Below the pieces are notes generated by a model. The model ran no database searches and was not told the origin of the DNA. It saw only the letters and a program-made list of their open reading frames with translations. A stretch of 64,000 bases of DNA, taken from contig JAYFQX010000003.1 in assembly GCA_034926635.1 (NCBI GenBank), forward strand, positions 62,001 to 126,000, given 5' to 3'. Position 1 is the stretch's first letter; the number at the start of each line of letters is the position of its first letter. Made by a program: the position numbers and the translations under genes. This DNA is from Christensenella sp034926635 (GTDB lineage: Bacteria > Bacillota > Clostridia > Christensenellales > Christensenellaceae). Below, piece by piece: positions 16,965 through 24,843 of this stretch.

Positions 16965-16983
16965 ATTTACTACTGCTTGTAAA
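16955..16983 (-). promoter_or_regulatory. promoter of the mdh-fum-hdr-flx-frd operon
   Basis: TTTACA (16978-16983) and TAAAAT (16955-16960) on the minus strand with a 17-base spacer. The leader to the mdh start is about 125 bases. Confidence 0.65.
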
Positions 16984-17447
16984 TAGGAGCGGACATAATA
17001 AGGATTAATTGCGCATAATTTTTCATTCTTTTTTGACACAATTTTCACATATGTTCATTTCTCCTACAAAGTGCAGCAGTTTTTAACATATTATGATACA
17101 AAATGATCATTCTCCGCAAGACACTTTTTTGTCATTTCCATAAATAAAAAAAAATTCTTTTGAAGATTTCTTTACAAAAATAAATTTTTATGTTTATTTC
17201 AACTATTTTTACAAAAAAAATCATTAAAAAACTTTTCCTTACTTCATCCTTACAATTTTTCTATTATCAATCTCCAAAAAAATATCTACAAAAAAATTCG
17301 TACGCTTTAAACCCTTCGATTTATTCTCATTTCTTATGTAACTAAAAAAAATGATAAAATGATGCAAAACTTTTCTATTCCGTGTATAATATAAAATTGT
17401 GATAATATGAACAATGTGCTGCGAGGCACGGATGGAGGATTTTCTTG
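16984..17447. other. A+T-rich divergent intergenic region
   Basis: About 460 bases between the mdh promoter and the cat1 start, very rich in A/T with many A or T runs. It holds the candidate cat1 promoter, a -10 TATAAT at 17385-17390 with only a weak -35 (ATGCAA, 17362-17367), and an 18-mer also found at the sucD promoter. No frame with a ribosome site and no stable hairpin was seen in the rest. Confidence 0.5.
17333..17350 (+). repeat. 18-mer shared with the sucD promoter region
   Basis: CTTATGTAACTAAAAAAA occurs here, about 12 bases upstream of the -35 position of the cat1 promoter, and again at 63065-63082, directly upstream of the sucD -35 box. Both genes act in succinate use, so a common operator is possible. 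Confidence 0.45.
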
Positions 17448-18917
17448 ATGGGTAAAGAAAGAATACAATGTAAAAAATATCTCGATAAGGTTATGAGCGC
17501 AGACGATGCAGCAAAACTGATTACTCCCGGCGCAACCATTGGTATGAGCGGATTTACGCCCGCAGGGCATGCCAAAGCAGTACCGCTTGCGATCGCGCGA
17601 CGCGCGGAGGCTGGTGAAAAGCTTAACTTAACCGTTATGACGGGCGCATCCGTCGGAGATGAAATAGACGGCGCACTCGTACGGAGCGGCGCTATGAAAA
17701 GGCGCACGCCTTACCAGACCAATTCCACAGTCCGTAATGCGATCAACGCCGGTGAAATTGATTATTTTGATGTTCATTTAAGCCAGGTTGCCGTTTGGGC
17801 AAAAAACGGCTTTTTTGGCGATATTGATTTCGCAATTGTGGAGATTTCGGGTATTGACGAAGAAGGTCATTTAATTCCTTCTACCTCAATCGGTGCTGCA
17901 AATACTTACATCGAATGTGCCAAACAGGTTATTTTGGAGGTGAATACCACGCAACCAGAAACCCTGCGCGGTATTCACGATGTTTATACCGTGGAGCGTG
18001 TTCCCAACAGTAAACCGATCCCGATCGTTCATGCGGATGACCGCATCGGTACGGATTATTATCCCTGTGACTTCGATAAAATTGCGGCGATCGTTTATTC
18101 GGATATTCCGGATAAAGGACGCGCGGTACAACCTGTCGACGACATCTCGCAAAAAATTGCGGATAATATCATTGAACTGATCACAAAAGAAACCGAAGCC
18201 GGACGGCTTCCCGTTCCGCTTCCCCCACTGCAATCCGGCGTAGGCGGCGTGGCCAATGCGGTTTTGGCGGGACTTAAAAAATCGGATTTCACAAACCTGA
18301 AGGTTTATTCCGAAGTTTTGCAGGACGCTGTCTTTGACTTGATCGACGCGGGGAAGATTTCTTTTGCTTCCGGCACGTCACTCACAGTCTCCCCTGATTT
18401 TCAGGAACAATATGATGCGCACTTTGAAAATTACCGCGATAAAATCATGCTGCGTCCGCAGGAAATCAGCAATCACCCCGAGGTCATTCGTCGTCTTGGC
18501 ATCATCGCCATGAATACGGCGATCGAAGCAGATATTTATGGTAATGTGAATTCGTCCCATATCAACGGCACACGCATCATGAACGGAATCGGCGGTAGCG
18601 GCGATTTTGCACAGAATGCCGGACTCTCAATTTTCATGACGCCTTCAACAGCCAAAAACGGAACGCTTTCCTGCATCGTGCCTTTTATTACGCATATTGA
18701 CCACACCGAGCACGATATCCATTTCCTCGTTACAGAGTATGGTTATGCTGACCTTCGCGCAACGACACCGAAGGAGCGTGCGCGCAGAATCATCGACACC
18801 TGCGCGCATCCGGATTTCCGTCCCATGCTGCATGATTATCTTGACCGCGCCTGTGAGCAGTGCAGTGCACAGAATCAAACGCCGCATCTTTTAAAAGAAG
18901 TATTCAAAAATAAATAA
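17448..18917 (+). CDS. cat1: succinyl-CoA:CoA-transferase (Cat1/acetyl-CoA hydrolase family)
   Basis: A 489-residue class I CoA-transferase of the Cat1/Ach1 family that would move CoA from acetyl-CoA or butyryl-CoA to succinate. Family features are the N-terminal GATIGMSGFTPAG, the catalytic glutamate region VYSEVLQDAVFDLID near residue 285, GIGGSGDFAQNA near residue 380, and VTEYGYADLR near the end. GGAGG lies nine bases before the ATG at 17448; the TTG one codon earlier is less likely. The family also includes propionyl-CoA:succinate transferases, so the CoA donor is not fixed by sequence. Placement beside the 4-hydroxybutyrate genes favours the C. kluyveri-type role. It ends in a strong terminator. 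Confidence 0.82.
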   Translation: MGKERIQCKKYLDKVMSADDAAKLITPGATIGMSGFTPAGHAKAVPLAIARRAEAGEKLNLTVMTGASVGDEIDGALVRSGAMKRRTPYQTNSTVRNAINAGEIDYFDVHLSQVAVWAKNGFFGDIDFAIVEISGIDEEGHLIPSTSIGAANTYIECAKQVILEVNTTQPETLRGIHDVYTVERVPNSKPIPIVHADDRIGTDYYPCDFDKIAAIVYSDIPDKGRAVQPVDDISQKIADNIIELITKETEAGRLPVPLPPLQSGVGGVANAVLAGLKKSDFTNLKVYSEVLQDAVFDLIDAGKISFASGTSLTVSPDFQEQYDAHFENYRDKIMLRPQEISNHPEVIRRLGIIAMNTAIEADIYGNVNSSHINGTRIMNGIGGSGDFAQNAGLSIFMTPSTAKNGTLSCIVPFITHIDHTEHDIHFLVTEYGYADLRATTPKERARRIIDTCAHPDFRPMLHDYLDRACEQCSAQNQTPHLLKEVFKNK

Positions 18918-18925
18918 TGCAACAA

Positions 18926-18962
18926 AAAACAGGGCGGATAAAAAATCCGTCCTGTTTTTTTA
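18926..18962. terminator. bidirectional terminator after cat1
   Basis: A 13-bp stem (AAACAGGGCGGAT against ATCCGTCCTGTTT, one wobble) with an A-rich loop, then a long U run on the plus strand. The A run on the other side serves the convergent regulator gene. Confidence 0.85.
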
Positions 18963-18980
18963 TAGCAACAATCGGTTCGG

Positions 18981-19673
18981 TTATCCCATCATAGACGCTG
19001 CCATACGCGGATTGTGCCGATAGACAGAACACGGTCTTCCGCCCGTGCCATAATTGATATTCTCAATCAATTCGTCATTTTGACGCAGGTATGCCAAATA
19101 CCGTTGTACTGTAATCCTCGACAGGCGTACCGTCCCCACAACCTCTTCGCAGGAAAAGCATCTATCCGGTTTCCTGTTGAAGACCGAGCGTATCATATTC
19201 AAAGTCTTTTTTTGCAATCCCTTGGGCAGCTGTGGCATCTTCAGCCCTGCGCCCCCGGAAAGCACATCAATTTGTTCCTGCTTCAATACGGCATGCGTTT
19301 CCGTATCACTTCTGCGCCGGATAAACTTTCTGATCGCCTGTTCAAAGCGATCAATATCAAGCGGTTCGGCCAAACAATCAATGACTCCCAGCCGTATCGC
19401 TTTGGTGATCGTGCTAATATCGTCGCGCGATACATACGCAATCACTTCAAGGCGCAGTCCGCTCACACGGATCGCACGCAATAAAGCAAGCCCCATTTGC
19501 GGCTGCTTGCACAAATCAAGCAAAACAACGTCAAAAACATTCAGAAAATGCTCTCCCAAACAATCGTAATCCTGTAAAGGTCGCATCACAATCTGAAAGC
19601 GATTGTCGGTGATTACCGCTTTTTCTCCTTTTTCATTTTGAAAACCACTTTTCAAAACGAGCATTCGATACAT
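18981..19673 (-). CDS. orphan response-regulator-like transcription factor
   Basis: A 230-residue protein of the CitB/DcuR type: a receiver-like domain, a linker and a helix-turn-helix (SCEEVVGTVRLSRITVQRYL near residue 180). It starts MYRMLVLKSG, aligning with the MYRVAVADAD of the regulator at 26290-26976. The receiver is degenerate: the acidic pair that binds Mg2+ at the end of strand 1 is replaced by LKS, although the FDVVLLD aspartate remains. No histidine kinase is nearby. The start at 19673 is chosen from that paralogue alignment; an ATG at 19733 with GGAAG upstream would add 20 residues. It lies downstream of the 4-hydroxybutyrate operon and may control it or the convergent cat1. Confidence 0.7.
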   Translation of the reverse strand: MYRMLVLKSGFQNEKGEKAVITDNRFQIVMRPLQDYDCLGEHFLNVFDVVLLDLCKQPQMGLALLRAIRVSGLRLEVIAYVSRDDISTITKAIRLGVIDCLAEPLDIDRFEQAIRKFIRRRSDTETHAVLKQEQIDVLSGGAGLKMPQLPKGLQKKTLNMIRSVFNRKPDRCFSCEEVVGTVRLSRITVQRYLAYLRQNDELIENINYGTGGRPCSVYRHNPRMAASMMG

Positions 19674-19817
19674 GTATAACTTACGTCCCCTCTTACCTGT
19701 ACGGATAGTCTGTGCGACAGACAAATCCCCCATCCGCAATTCTTCCGCATCATACCCCGTGCGGAGTAACCGGGCGGAAAGGCCTGCGCCCTTCCGTCCT
19801 TATTCCGCAATTCTCGT

Positions 19818-20930
19818 TTAATATAATTTGCTGTAAATTTCGTAAACCTTTTCGCGCGACAATTCCGCATAATTATTCGCCATTAAACGTCCCTGTTTTT
19901 CCATTACATTATCTGTGAACGTTTCCAGCTCTTCTTGTTTTACACCATATTCGTGCAGCGGTTTGCACTGGATGATCTGGTTCAGCAGTTTTTCCATCTC
20001 GTTATATACAACGTCTACGCCGCAACCAAGAATGTCCGCAATAAAACGGTTCAATTTTACAATTTTCCCATTCGGATCAAGTTCCATATATGCTTTAAAT
20101 ACCCCGATCAGTAATGCATAATTTGCTTCGCCGTGCGGAACATGATAGGTGCCGCCAAGCGGGTAGCTCATTGCATGCACTGCCGCGCAGCCTGCGTTCC
20201 CAAATGCGATACCAGCATAATTGCTGGCGATTAGGAAGTTCTTAAGCAGCGGAATACGCGCTTCTTGTCCGTTCTTCGCGATTTCCTGATAACCGCGCAG
20301 AATCATTTCAATCGCCTTATAACCAAACATCTCCGTATAAGGGGTCGCTTTTGGCGAAAGACTGGATTCAAGCGCATGAATGAGCGCATCAATAGAGCTT
20401 GTCGCAAAGAATTTAAAAGGCAGTCCCTTCAGGAGCTCCGGGATCAGCACGGCGCTGTCCGCATACATTTCGTCTACCGCAAGACCTAGCTTCGTGTGAC
20501 GGCTCTTGAGCTCGAGGATCGCAATATTGGTTACTTCGCTGCCTGTCCCACATGTTGTAGGAACCAAGATCAATTCTTTATCTTTTACGATATCAACTTT
20601 CCGATCATACAGATCGAGAATCGGGCTGACATATTTCAGCGCAAAAATCTTGGAAATATCAATAATCGTGCCGCCGCCAATTGCAATAATTCTCTTGTAA
20701 TTGCCTTTCATGTCGGCGTACATCGCTTCCGCCATTTCGTCGGAAGGTTCGCCCACGCCGTATTTTTCCTGATAAAGCACATCTGCCTTTACATCAAGAT
20801 CCGTAAAATACGGGTTATAGATATATTCGTTTGTAATAATCAGGTCTCCCTCGCCCACATTGAATTCTTCACAGAATTCTTTGCATGTATCAAACGAGAA
20901 GATCGTCGGTTTAATTGACAATTCTTTCAT
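19818..20930 (-). CDS. 4hbD: 4-hydroxybutyrate dehydrogenase
   Basis: Iron-dependent (group III) alcohol dehydrogenase of 370 residues that reduces succinate semialdehyde to 4-hydroxybutyrate with NADH. The sequence follows the C. kluyveri 4HbD pattern closely: RIIAIGGGTIIDISKI near residue 95, ELILVPTTCGTGSEVT near residue 140, SSIDALIHALES near residue 195, and metal-ligand histidines in VHAMSYPLGGTYHVPHGEAN near residue 265. GGAG lies nine bases before the start. It follows the CoA-transferase by 16 bases and closes the abf operon. Confidence 0.9.
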   Translation of the reverse strand: MKELSIKPTIFSFDTCKEFCEEFNVGEGDLIITNEYIYNPYFTDLDVKADVLYQEKYGVGEPSDEMAEAMYADMKGNYKRIIAIGGGTIIDISKIFALKYVSPILDLYDRKVDIVKDKELILVPTTCGTGSEVTNIAILELKSRHTKLGLAVDEMYADSAVLIPELLKGLPFKFFATSSIDALIHALESSLSPKATPYTEMFGYKAIEMILRGYQEIAKNGQEARIPLLKNFLIASNYAGIAFGNAGCAAVHAMSYPLGGTYHVPHGEANYALLIGVFKAYMELDPNGKIVKLNRFIADILGCGVDVVYNEMEKLLNQIIQCKPLHEYGVKQEELETFTDNVMEKQGRLMANNYAELSREKVYEIYSKLY

Positions 20931-20946
20931 GATTTTTCTCCTTCAC

Positions 20947-22257
20947 TTAGTCCTGATCTTCATATTTACAATGGAACTTATTCTCAAAAAATTCAATCAG
21001 CTGCGGCCGGAAATCCGGATGCGCGATCCTAATCAGGCGAACCGCACGCTCACGAAGCGTAATCCCCCGCAGGTCGGCAACGCCGTATTCGGTTACCACA
21101 TACTGCACATCATAACGCGAAGTGGTAACGGCAGCGCCTTCGTCAATAATGCTTACGATTTTGGAAACTTTTCCCTTAGCCGCCGTAGAAGGCATTGCCA
21201 TAATGCTCCTGCCGCCCTTGCTCATGGTTGCACCGCGCACGAAGTCCACCTGACCGCCTACGCCAGAAATCTGCTTATGGCCAACAGAGGTAGAAACAAC
21301 CTGCCCCATTAAATCCACCTGTACGCAAGAATTAATGGATACCATGTTGTCATTTTGTGCGATCACCACCGGGTCATTGACATAATCGACAGGATATACG
21401 CCGACCGCCGGGTTATCGTCCAAATAATCGTATAATCTGCGTGTCCCCATCGCAAACGTCAACACACTCTTGCCGGGATGCAGCGTTTTCTTTTTATTGG
21501 TGATCACACCGGCTTCCACCAGCTCTACCACGCCGTCCGAAATCATCTCACTGTGGATCCCAAGATCCTTTTTATCCTTCAAAAACAGCAGTACCGCATC
21601 CGGAATTGCACCGATACCGAGCTGCAGGCAGTCTCCATCCTTGATCAGGGATGCACAATTTTTGCCGATTGCCTGTTCCACATCGGTGATCTTCGGGTTT
21701 GGCAGCTCAATCAAGGGCTCGTCATACTCTACAAAATCACTGATTTCATCTACATGCACAAAAGAATCGCCATGGGTACGAGGCATATACTTATTCACCT
21801 GCGCGATAACTACTTTTGCCTGCTTAACTGCCTCCATTGTATAGTCAACCGAAATTCCGAGGCTGACATATCCATGCTCATCCGGAGGCGTTACCTGTAC
21901 CAGCGCAACATTCGGCTTGCAATTTGTGCGCAAAAGTTCCGGCTCTTTCGAAAAATAAACCGGCGTAATATCCGCCCGTCCTTCCGCGCATGCCGTGCGC
22001 GTCGTTCCTCCCAGGAAAAACGCATTGTGACGGAAATGTTTTTCCATTCCCGGCGCGCAATATGCCGATTTCCCCATGGAAACCATATGGATAATCTCTA
22101 CGTTTTCATAGGCATCCGCGTTTGCAACCATCGCGTCAACCAAGTGAACGGGTTCTCCCGTTGCATGCGCAATGACCACGCGGTCTCCAGATTTAATTTT
22201 TTTTACTGCTTCTTCCGCAGTTGTTAACCTGGATTGATATGTTTCTTTCCAACTCAT
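20947..22257 (-). CDS. cat2: 4-hydroxybutyrate CoA-transferase
   Basis: Class I CoA-transferase (AbfT/Cat2 type), 436 residues, that activates 4-hydroxybutyrate with CoA from acetyl-CoA or butyryl-CoA. The catalytic glutamate is in LGIHSEMISDGVVEL near residue 235. CLQLGIGAIPDAVL near residue 215 and the glycine loop ISGVGGQVDFVRGA near residue 330 are typical. It differs clearly from the Cat1-type protein at 17448. It begins four bases after the small cysteine-rich gene, consistent with a single operon. Confidence 0.9.
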   Translation of the reverse strand: MSWKETYQSRLTTAEEAVKKIKSGDRVVIAHATGEPVHLVDAMVANADAYENVEIIHMVSMGKSAYCAPGMEKHFRHNAFFLGGTTRTACAEGRADITPVYFSKEPELLRTNCKPNVALVQVTPPDEHGYVSLGISVDYTMEAVKQAKVVIAQVNKYMPRTHGDSFVHVDEISDFVEYDEPLIELPNPKITDVEQAIGKNCASLIKDGDCLQLGIGAIPDAVLLFLKDKKDLGIHSEMISDGVVELVEAGVITNKKKTLHPGKSVLTFAMGTRRLYDYLDDNPAVGVYPVDYVNDPVVIAQNDNMVSINSCVQVDLMGQVVSTSVGHKQISGVGGQVDFVRGATMSKGGRSIMAMPSTAAKGKVSKIVSIIDEGAAVTTSRYDVQYVVTEYGVADLRGITLRERAVRLIRIAHPDFRPQLIEFFENKFHCKYEDQD

Positions 22258-22261
22258 CCGT

Positions 22262-22540
22262 TTATTTCTCCTTTTCCCGCATAACCTGTTTCAATTTTTC
22301 CAGCAGTTCCTTATATGCATCGTGGTGCGTGATAATGCTTCTTCCGTATTCCCCCATAAGGCCGTCCACATTTGCACAGGCGCTCATGCAGCCACATATA
22401 ATCACAACATAATCCATCTGCGACTCGCTCGATGCACTAACGATCCGAGCCTCAGGCAAATCCAGCCGAAGCCTCTCCGCAATATTTGTTCTCTCATAAC
22501 GCGGATTACAACCGCCGCAATATTTAATCCCTATTTTCAC
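22262..22540 (-). CDS. small cysteine-rich protein of unknown function in the abf operon
   Basis: A 92-residue protein starting at a GTG (VKIGIKYCGGCNPRYERT). It has two cysteine groups, CGGC near residue 9 and CGCMSAC near residue 48, with a positively charged C-terminal helix (KELLEKLKQVMREKEK). The spacing could hold an iron-sulfur cluster or a redox disulfide. I do not recognise a named family. The start overlaps the NifU-like gene by 17 bases and the stop is 4 bases before the CoA-transferase. This tight packing says it is made together with the dehydratase. A role in cluster supply, maturation or CoA handling is only inference. Confidence 0.7.
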   Translation of the reverse strand: MKIGIKYCGGCNPRYERTNIAERLRLDLPEARIVSASSESQMDYVVIICGCMSACANVDGLMGEYGRSIITHHDAYKELLEKLKQVMREKEK

Positions 22541-22835
22541 GCTGCTGTTTTCTCTGCTCCAATATTTTTTTTGCCATATCCCATGTTTCGTCGCTGACGC
22601 CCGTGACAAGAACGACGTCCTTTACTTCCGGAACCGCCTCCATCACTGACGCACTTACAACGTTTTCAAGCGTAAGTGTGGCAGAAGGGCAATTGCTGCA
22701 TTTTCCAAGAAAACGCACTTTCAAAATTCCATCTTCAAAGCTTACGATCTCAATATCGCCTTCGTGACCGCCAAGCTCCGGTCTGACCTTTTGTTCCAGC
22801 ACATCTTCAATTTTTTTGATAATTCCCTGCTGCAT
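22524..22835 (-). CDS. NifU C-terminal-like iron-sulfur scaffold protein
   Basis: A 103-residue protein made of the NifU C-terminal (Nfu) domain: RPELGGHEGDIEIVSFEDG, then the cluster-binding CSNC near residue 52, which can hold a bridging [4Fe-4S]. GGAGG lies nine bases before the ATG at 22835; the longer frame to 22922 lacks support. It follows abfD, a [4Fe-4S]- and FAD-dependent enzyme, by 125 bases, so a role in delivering its cluster is plausible. A general housekeeping Nfu is the alternative, since the isc genes lie elsewhere in the window. Confidence 0.82.
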   Translation of the reverse strand: MQQGIIKKIEDVLEQKVRPELGGHEGDIEIVSFEDGILKVRFLGKCSNCPSATLTLENVVSASVMEAVPEVKDVVLVTGVSDETWDMAKKILEQRKQQRENRD

Positions 22836-22960
22836 CGACTTTTTCCTCCGCAATACGGCAAAACAAACAAAACTTTTGTACGGCATCCGGGCGCCGCATT
22901 TTGTGCGCACGCCCGGTACCATCTTATCTTATGATATTATCCAGAAAATTCTTTTTTTGC

Positions 22961-24409
22961 TTATTCTTCAATATGCGCGATTTTCTTTGCCAATTCTTTT
23001 TTCATTGCAAGGTTGCCCTGACGCGCGATCATAATCCTCTGTGCCTGCGGGCTGCCGGCACCGTGCATGGATTCCGTACGATAGCCGACTGCCGCCGTAC
23101 CCAGTGCAAGGTTTTCGATCAAGCGAAGAATCCGCATACGGTTTTCTGTGGAAACGCTCTCCACACCACGCAGATATTTTTCAACATATTTACCGAGTTT
23201 CGGGTCGCGCAGGTCTTTTTCCGAAGGAGCCGTAACCATGATACCCCCCGCAATATCTTCCGCCAAACGAACGATTTCATACGGGAAGCGCGTTACATTC
23301 TGTTTACATACGTTTGCCAGGAGCAGGTCGATAATATAGTTCCCAGATTCTGTCGGATGACCTTCCGCAGAACATGCAATACCGCAAGCATAAAGCGTTT
23401 CATTCAGGTGTGTCATTTCGATCAGTTTATCTTTGATATGCGATGCTTTTGCAGCGCCGTTATAATCTGCAGCAACCGCGGCAGCCCCGATCAGTACATC
23501 ACCCACGCCAACTTTGCAGCCGCCGTAGCTCTGACGGTGATATCCCGCAAAACGTTCTACCAGCATTCCCGCAAATTCCGTCTCACCATTGAGGAAAATA
23601 CGGTCATTGGGAACAAATACATCGTCAAAAATCGTAAGCGCTTCTACGCCGCCGAATTCGGAGTTCCCTACGTCAAGCTCGCTGCCTTCCAGCTTGCGTG
23701 TATCGCAGGACTGACGACCAATGATCATGAACAGACCCGGTGCATCCAGCGGAACCGCAAAAGAAACAGCGTAATCTTTGTCTTCCGGTCTCATTGCAAC
23801 CGTAGGCATAACAATAACTTCGTGAGAGTTCAGCATACCGGTCTGGTGTGCTTTTGCGCCGCGTACTACGATACCGTCCGGGCGTCTTTCCACAACGCGC
23901 AAATACATATCCGGGTCAGGCTGTGCGTGCGGTGCCAGCGAGCGGTCGCCTTTCGGATCTGTCATAGCACCATCAATCGTCAGGTCATTATCCTGACAGT
24001 ATTTCATGAAATTAACAAAATTTTCATGGTAGTTCGTACCATAGGCTTTATCGGTTTCAAAAGTCGTGCTGTAGACCGCATTAAAAGCATCCATACCAAC
24101 ACAGCGTTGGAAACATGCTGCTGTTTTTTGGCCGAGCAGCCTCTGCATTTTTACTTTTTTGATCAGGTCATCTGTATTGCGATGGATATTGGTGAAACGG
24201 TTGATTTTCCTACCGTCTTCAAGAGTAACCGTCATCAGGTCTTCGTATTCAGGCATTTGCGCCAAATCGTACGTCATGCGGACGGAATTGAGCGAGGGAC
24301 GAAGGATCGGGTCGTCTACCGGACTCTCAATCTTTTTCCCAAACATATAAACTTCCATGTTGATCTTGCGAATACTTTCAATGTATTCTTCTCCTGTCAT
24401 CAGTGCCAT
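22961..24409 (-). CDS. abfD: 4-hydroxybutyryl-CoA dehydratase / vinylacetyl-CoA delta-isomerase
   Basis: Oxygen-sensitive radical flavoenzyme that converts 4-hydroxybutyryl-CoA to crotonyl-CoA. The 482-residue length equals the Clostridium aminobutyricum enzyme. Counting from the ATG at 24409, the [4Fe-4S] ligands fall at Cys99 and Cys103 (CFQRC), followed by the His...Cys pair of HRQSYGGC near residues 292-299. These are the four known ligand positions. AAGGA lies about ten bases before this start; the upstream extension of 34 codons crosses the promoter region and is rejected. It is the first gene behind a sigma-54 promoter. Confidence 0.96.
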   Translation of the reverse strand: MALMTGEEYIESIRKINMEVYMFGKKIESPVDDPILRPSLNSVRMTYDLAQMPEYEDLMTVTLEDGRKINRFTNIHRNTDDLIKKVKMQRLLGQKTAACFQRCVGMDAFNAVYSTTFETDKAYGTNYHENFVNFMKYCQDNDLTIDGAMTDPKGDRSLAPHAQPDPDMYLRVVERRPDGIVVRGAKAHQTGMLNSHEVIVMPTVAMRPEDKDYAVSFAVPLDAPGLFMIIGRQSCDTRKLEGSELDVGNSEFGGVEALTIFDDVFVPNDRIFLNGETEFAGMLVERFAGYHRQSYGGCKVGVGDVLIGAAAVAADYNGAAKASHIKDKLIEMTHLNETLYACGIACSAEGHPTESGNYIIDLLLANVCKQNVTRFPYEIVRLAEDIAGGIMVTAPSEKDLRDPKLGKYVEKYLRGVESVSTENRMRILRLIENLALGTAAVGYRTESMHGAGSPQAQRIMIARQGNLAMKKELAKKIAHIEE

Positions 24410-24521
24410 AACTCTTTTCCTTTCTATATTAAGCGTCATTCGGCAGCTGCAATGCAGCGCCTGTTGTGTATCGATTGTCCACTCTCTTAAACTCTGGGCA
24501 ATCCCCTCCACTAATTATATA

Positions 24522-24538
24522 TGCAAAAAACATGCCAA
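24522..24538 (-). promoter_or_regulatory. sigma-54 promoter of the abfD operon
   Basis: The minus strand reads TTGGCATGTTTTTTGCA. This has GG (24535-24536) and GC (24523-24524) exactly ten bases apart, matching the -24/-12 consensus TGGCACGN4TTGC. The expected start of transcription gives a leader of about 100 bases before abfD. An rpoN gene is in the window at 60214-61545. Confidence 0.85.
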
Positions 24539-24613
24539 GTAAAGGAATTACCATAAAATAATGCAAAGTTTTTTTATTTTTTCTGCAATATTCCAAATTT
24601 ATCTTTTATTTTG

Positions 24614-24663
24614 TAAAAAAAATAAAAAAAAGGATGCGTCTCTTTATGTTTCAGCGCACCCTT
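24614..24663 (-). terminator. terminator of the sigma-54 activator gene
   Basis: On the minus strand AAGGGTGCG and CGCATCCTT form a nine-base stem with one mismatch and a 16-base loop (24630-24663), followed by a run of eight U and further U-rich sequence. It insulates the activator transcript from the abfD promoter just downstream. Confidence 0.75.
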
Positions 24664-24716
24664 CTTCACTCAGATTTCTTTTCATTTCGACTGCATTTTC
24701 CACATTTGCACAATTT

Positions 24717-24734
24717 TGTTTCATTTGCGCAACA
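24717..24734 (+). repeat. enhancer-like repeat 1 for the sigma-54 activator
   Basis: TGTTTCATTTGCGCAACA: inverted half-sites TGTTtC and GcAACA around six bases. It lies about 180 bases upstream of the abfD -24/-12 element, the usual range for an upstream activating sequence. Confidence 0.7.
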
Positions 24735-24806
24735 AAATTATATTTTATTTGTGCATTCTGTATCAATATACCCAATTCATGCGTTATTTCAGGCATTTAT
24801 GGATTA

Positions 24807-24824
24807 TGTTTCATTTTTGCAACA
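24807..24824 (+). repeat. enhancer-like repeat 2
   Basis: TGTTTCATTTTTGCAACA, 16 of 18 bases the same as repeat 1 and with the same inverted half-sites. Confidence 0.7.
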
Positions 24825-24842
24825 TGTTTCATTTTTGCAATC
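24825..24842 (+). repeat. enhancer-like repeat 3
   Basis: TGTTTCATTTTTGCAATC follows repeat 2 directly, so the two form an 18-bp tandem. It ends one base before the activator stop codon. Only the last two positions differ from repeat 2. Confidence 0.65.
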
Positions 24843-24843
24843 A

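Noticed and set aside
17362..17447. Sigma-54 promoter for cat1
   Set aside because: No GG-N10-GC element was found upstream of cat1; a TATAAT box is present instead.
22901..24490. 529-residue open frame on the plus strand opposite abfD
   Set aside because: It lies wholly antisense to abfD, whose cluster ligands are exactly placed. The product has no recognisable domain and no ribosome site; it is a by-product of codon use in the real gene.
24717..24842. Short repeats considered as a CRISPR array
   Set aside because: Only three 18-bp copies, two without any spacer, and no cas genes. Position between an activator and a sigma-54 promoter explains them as enhancer sites.
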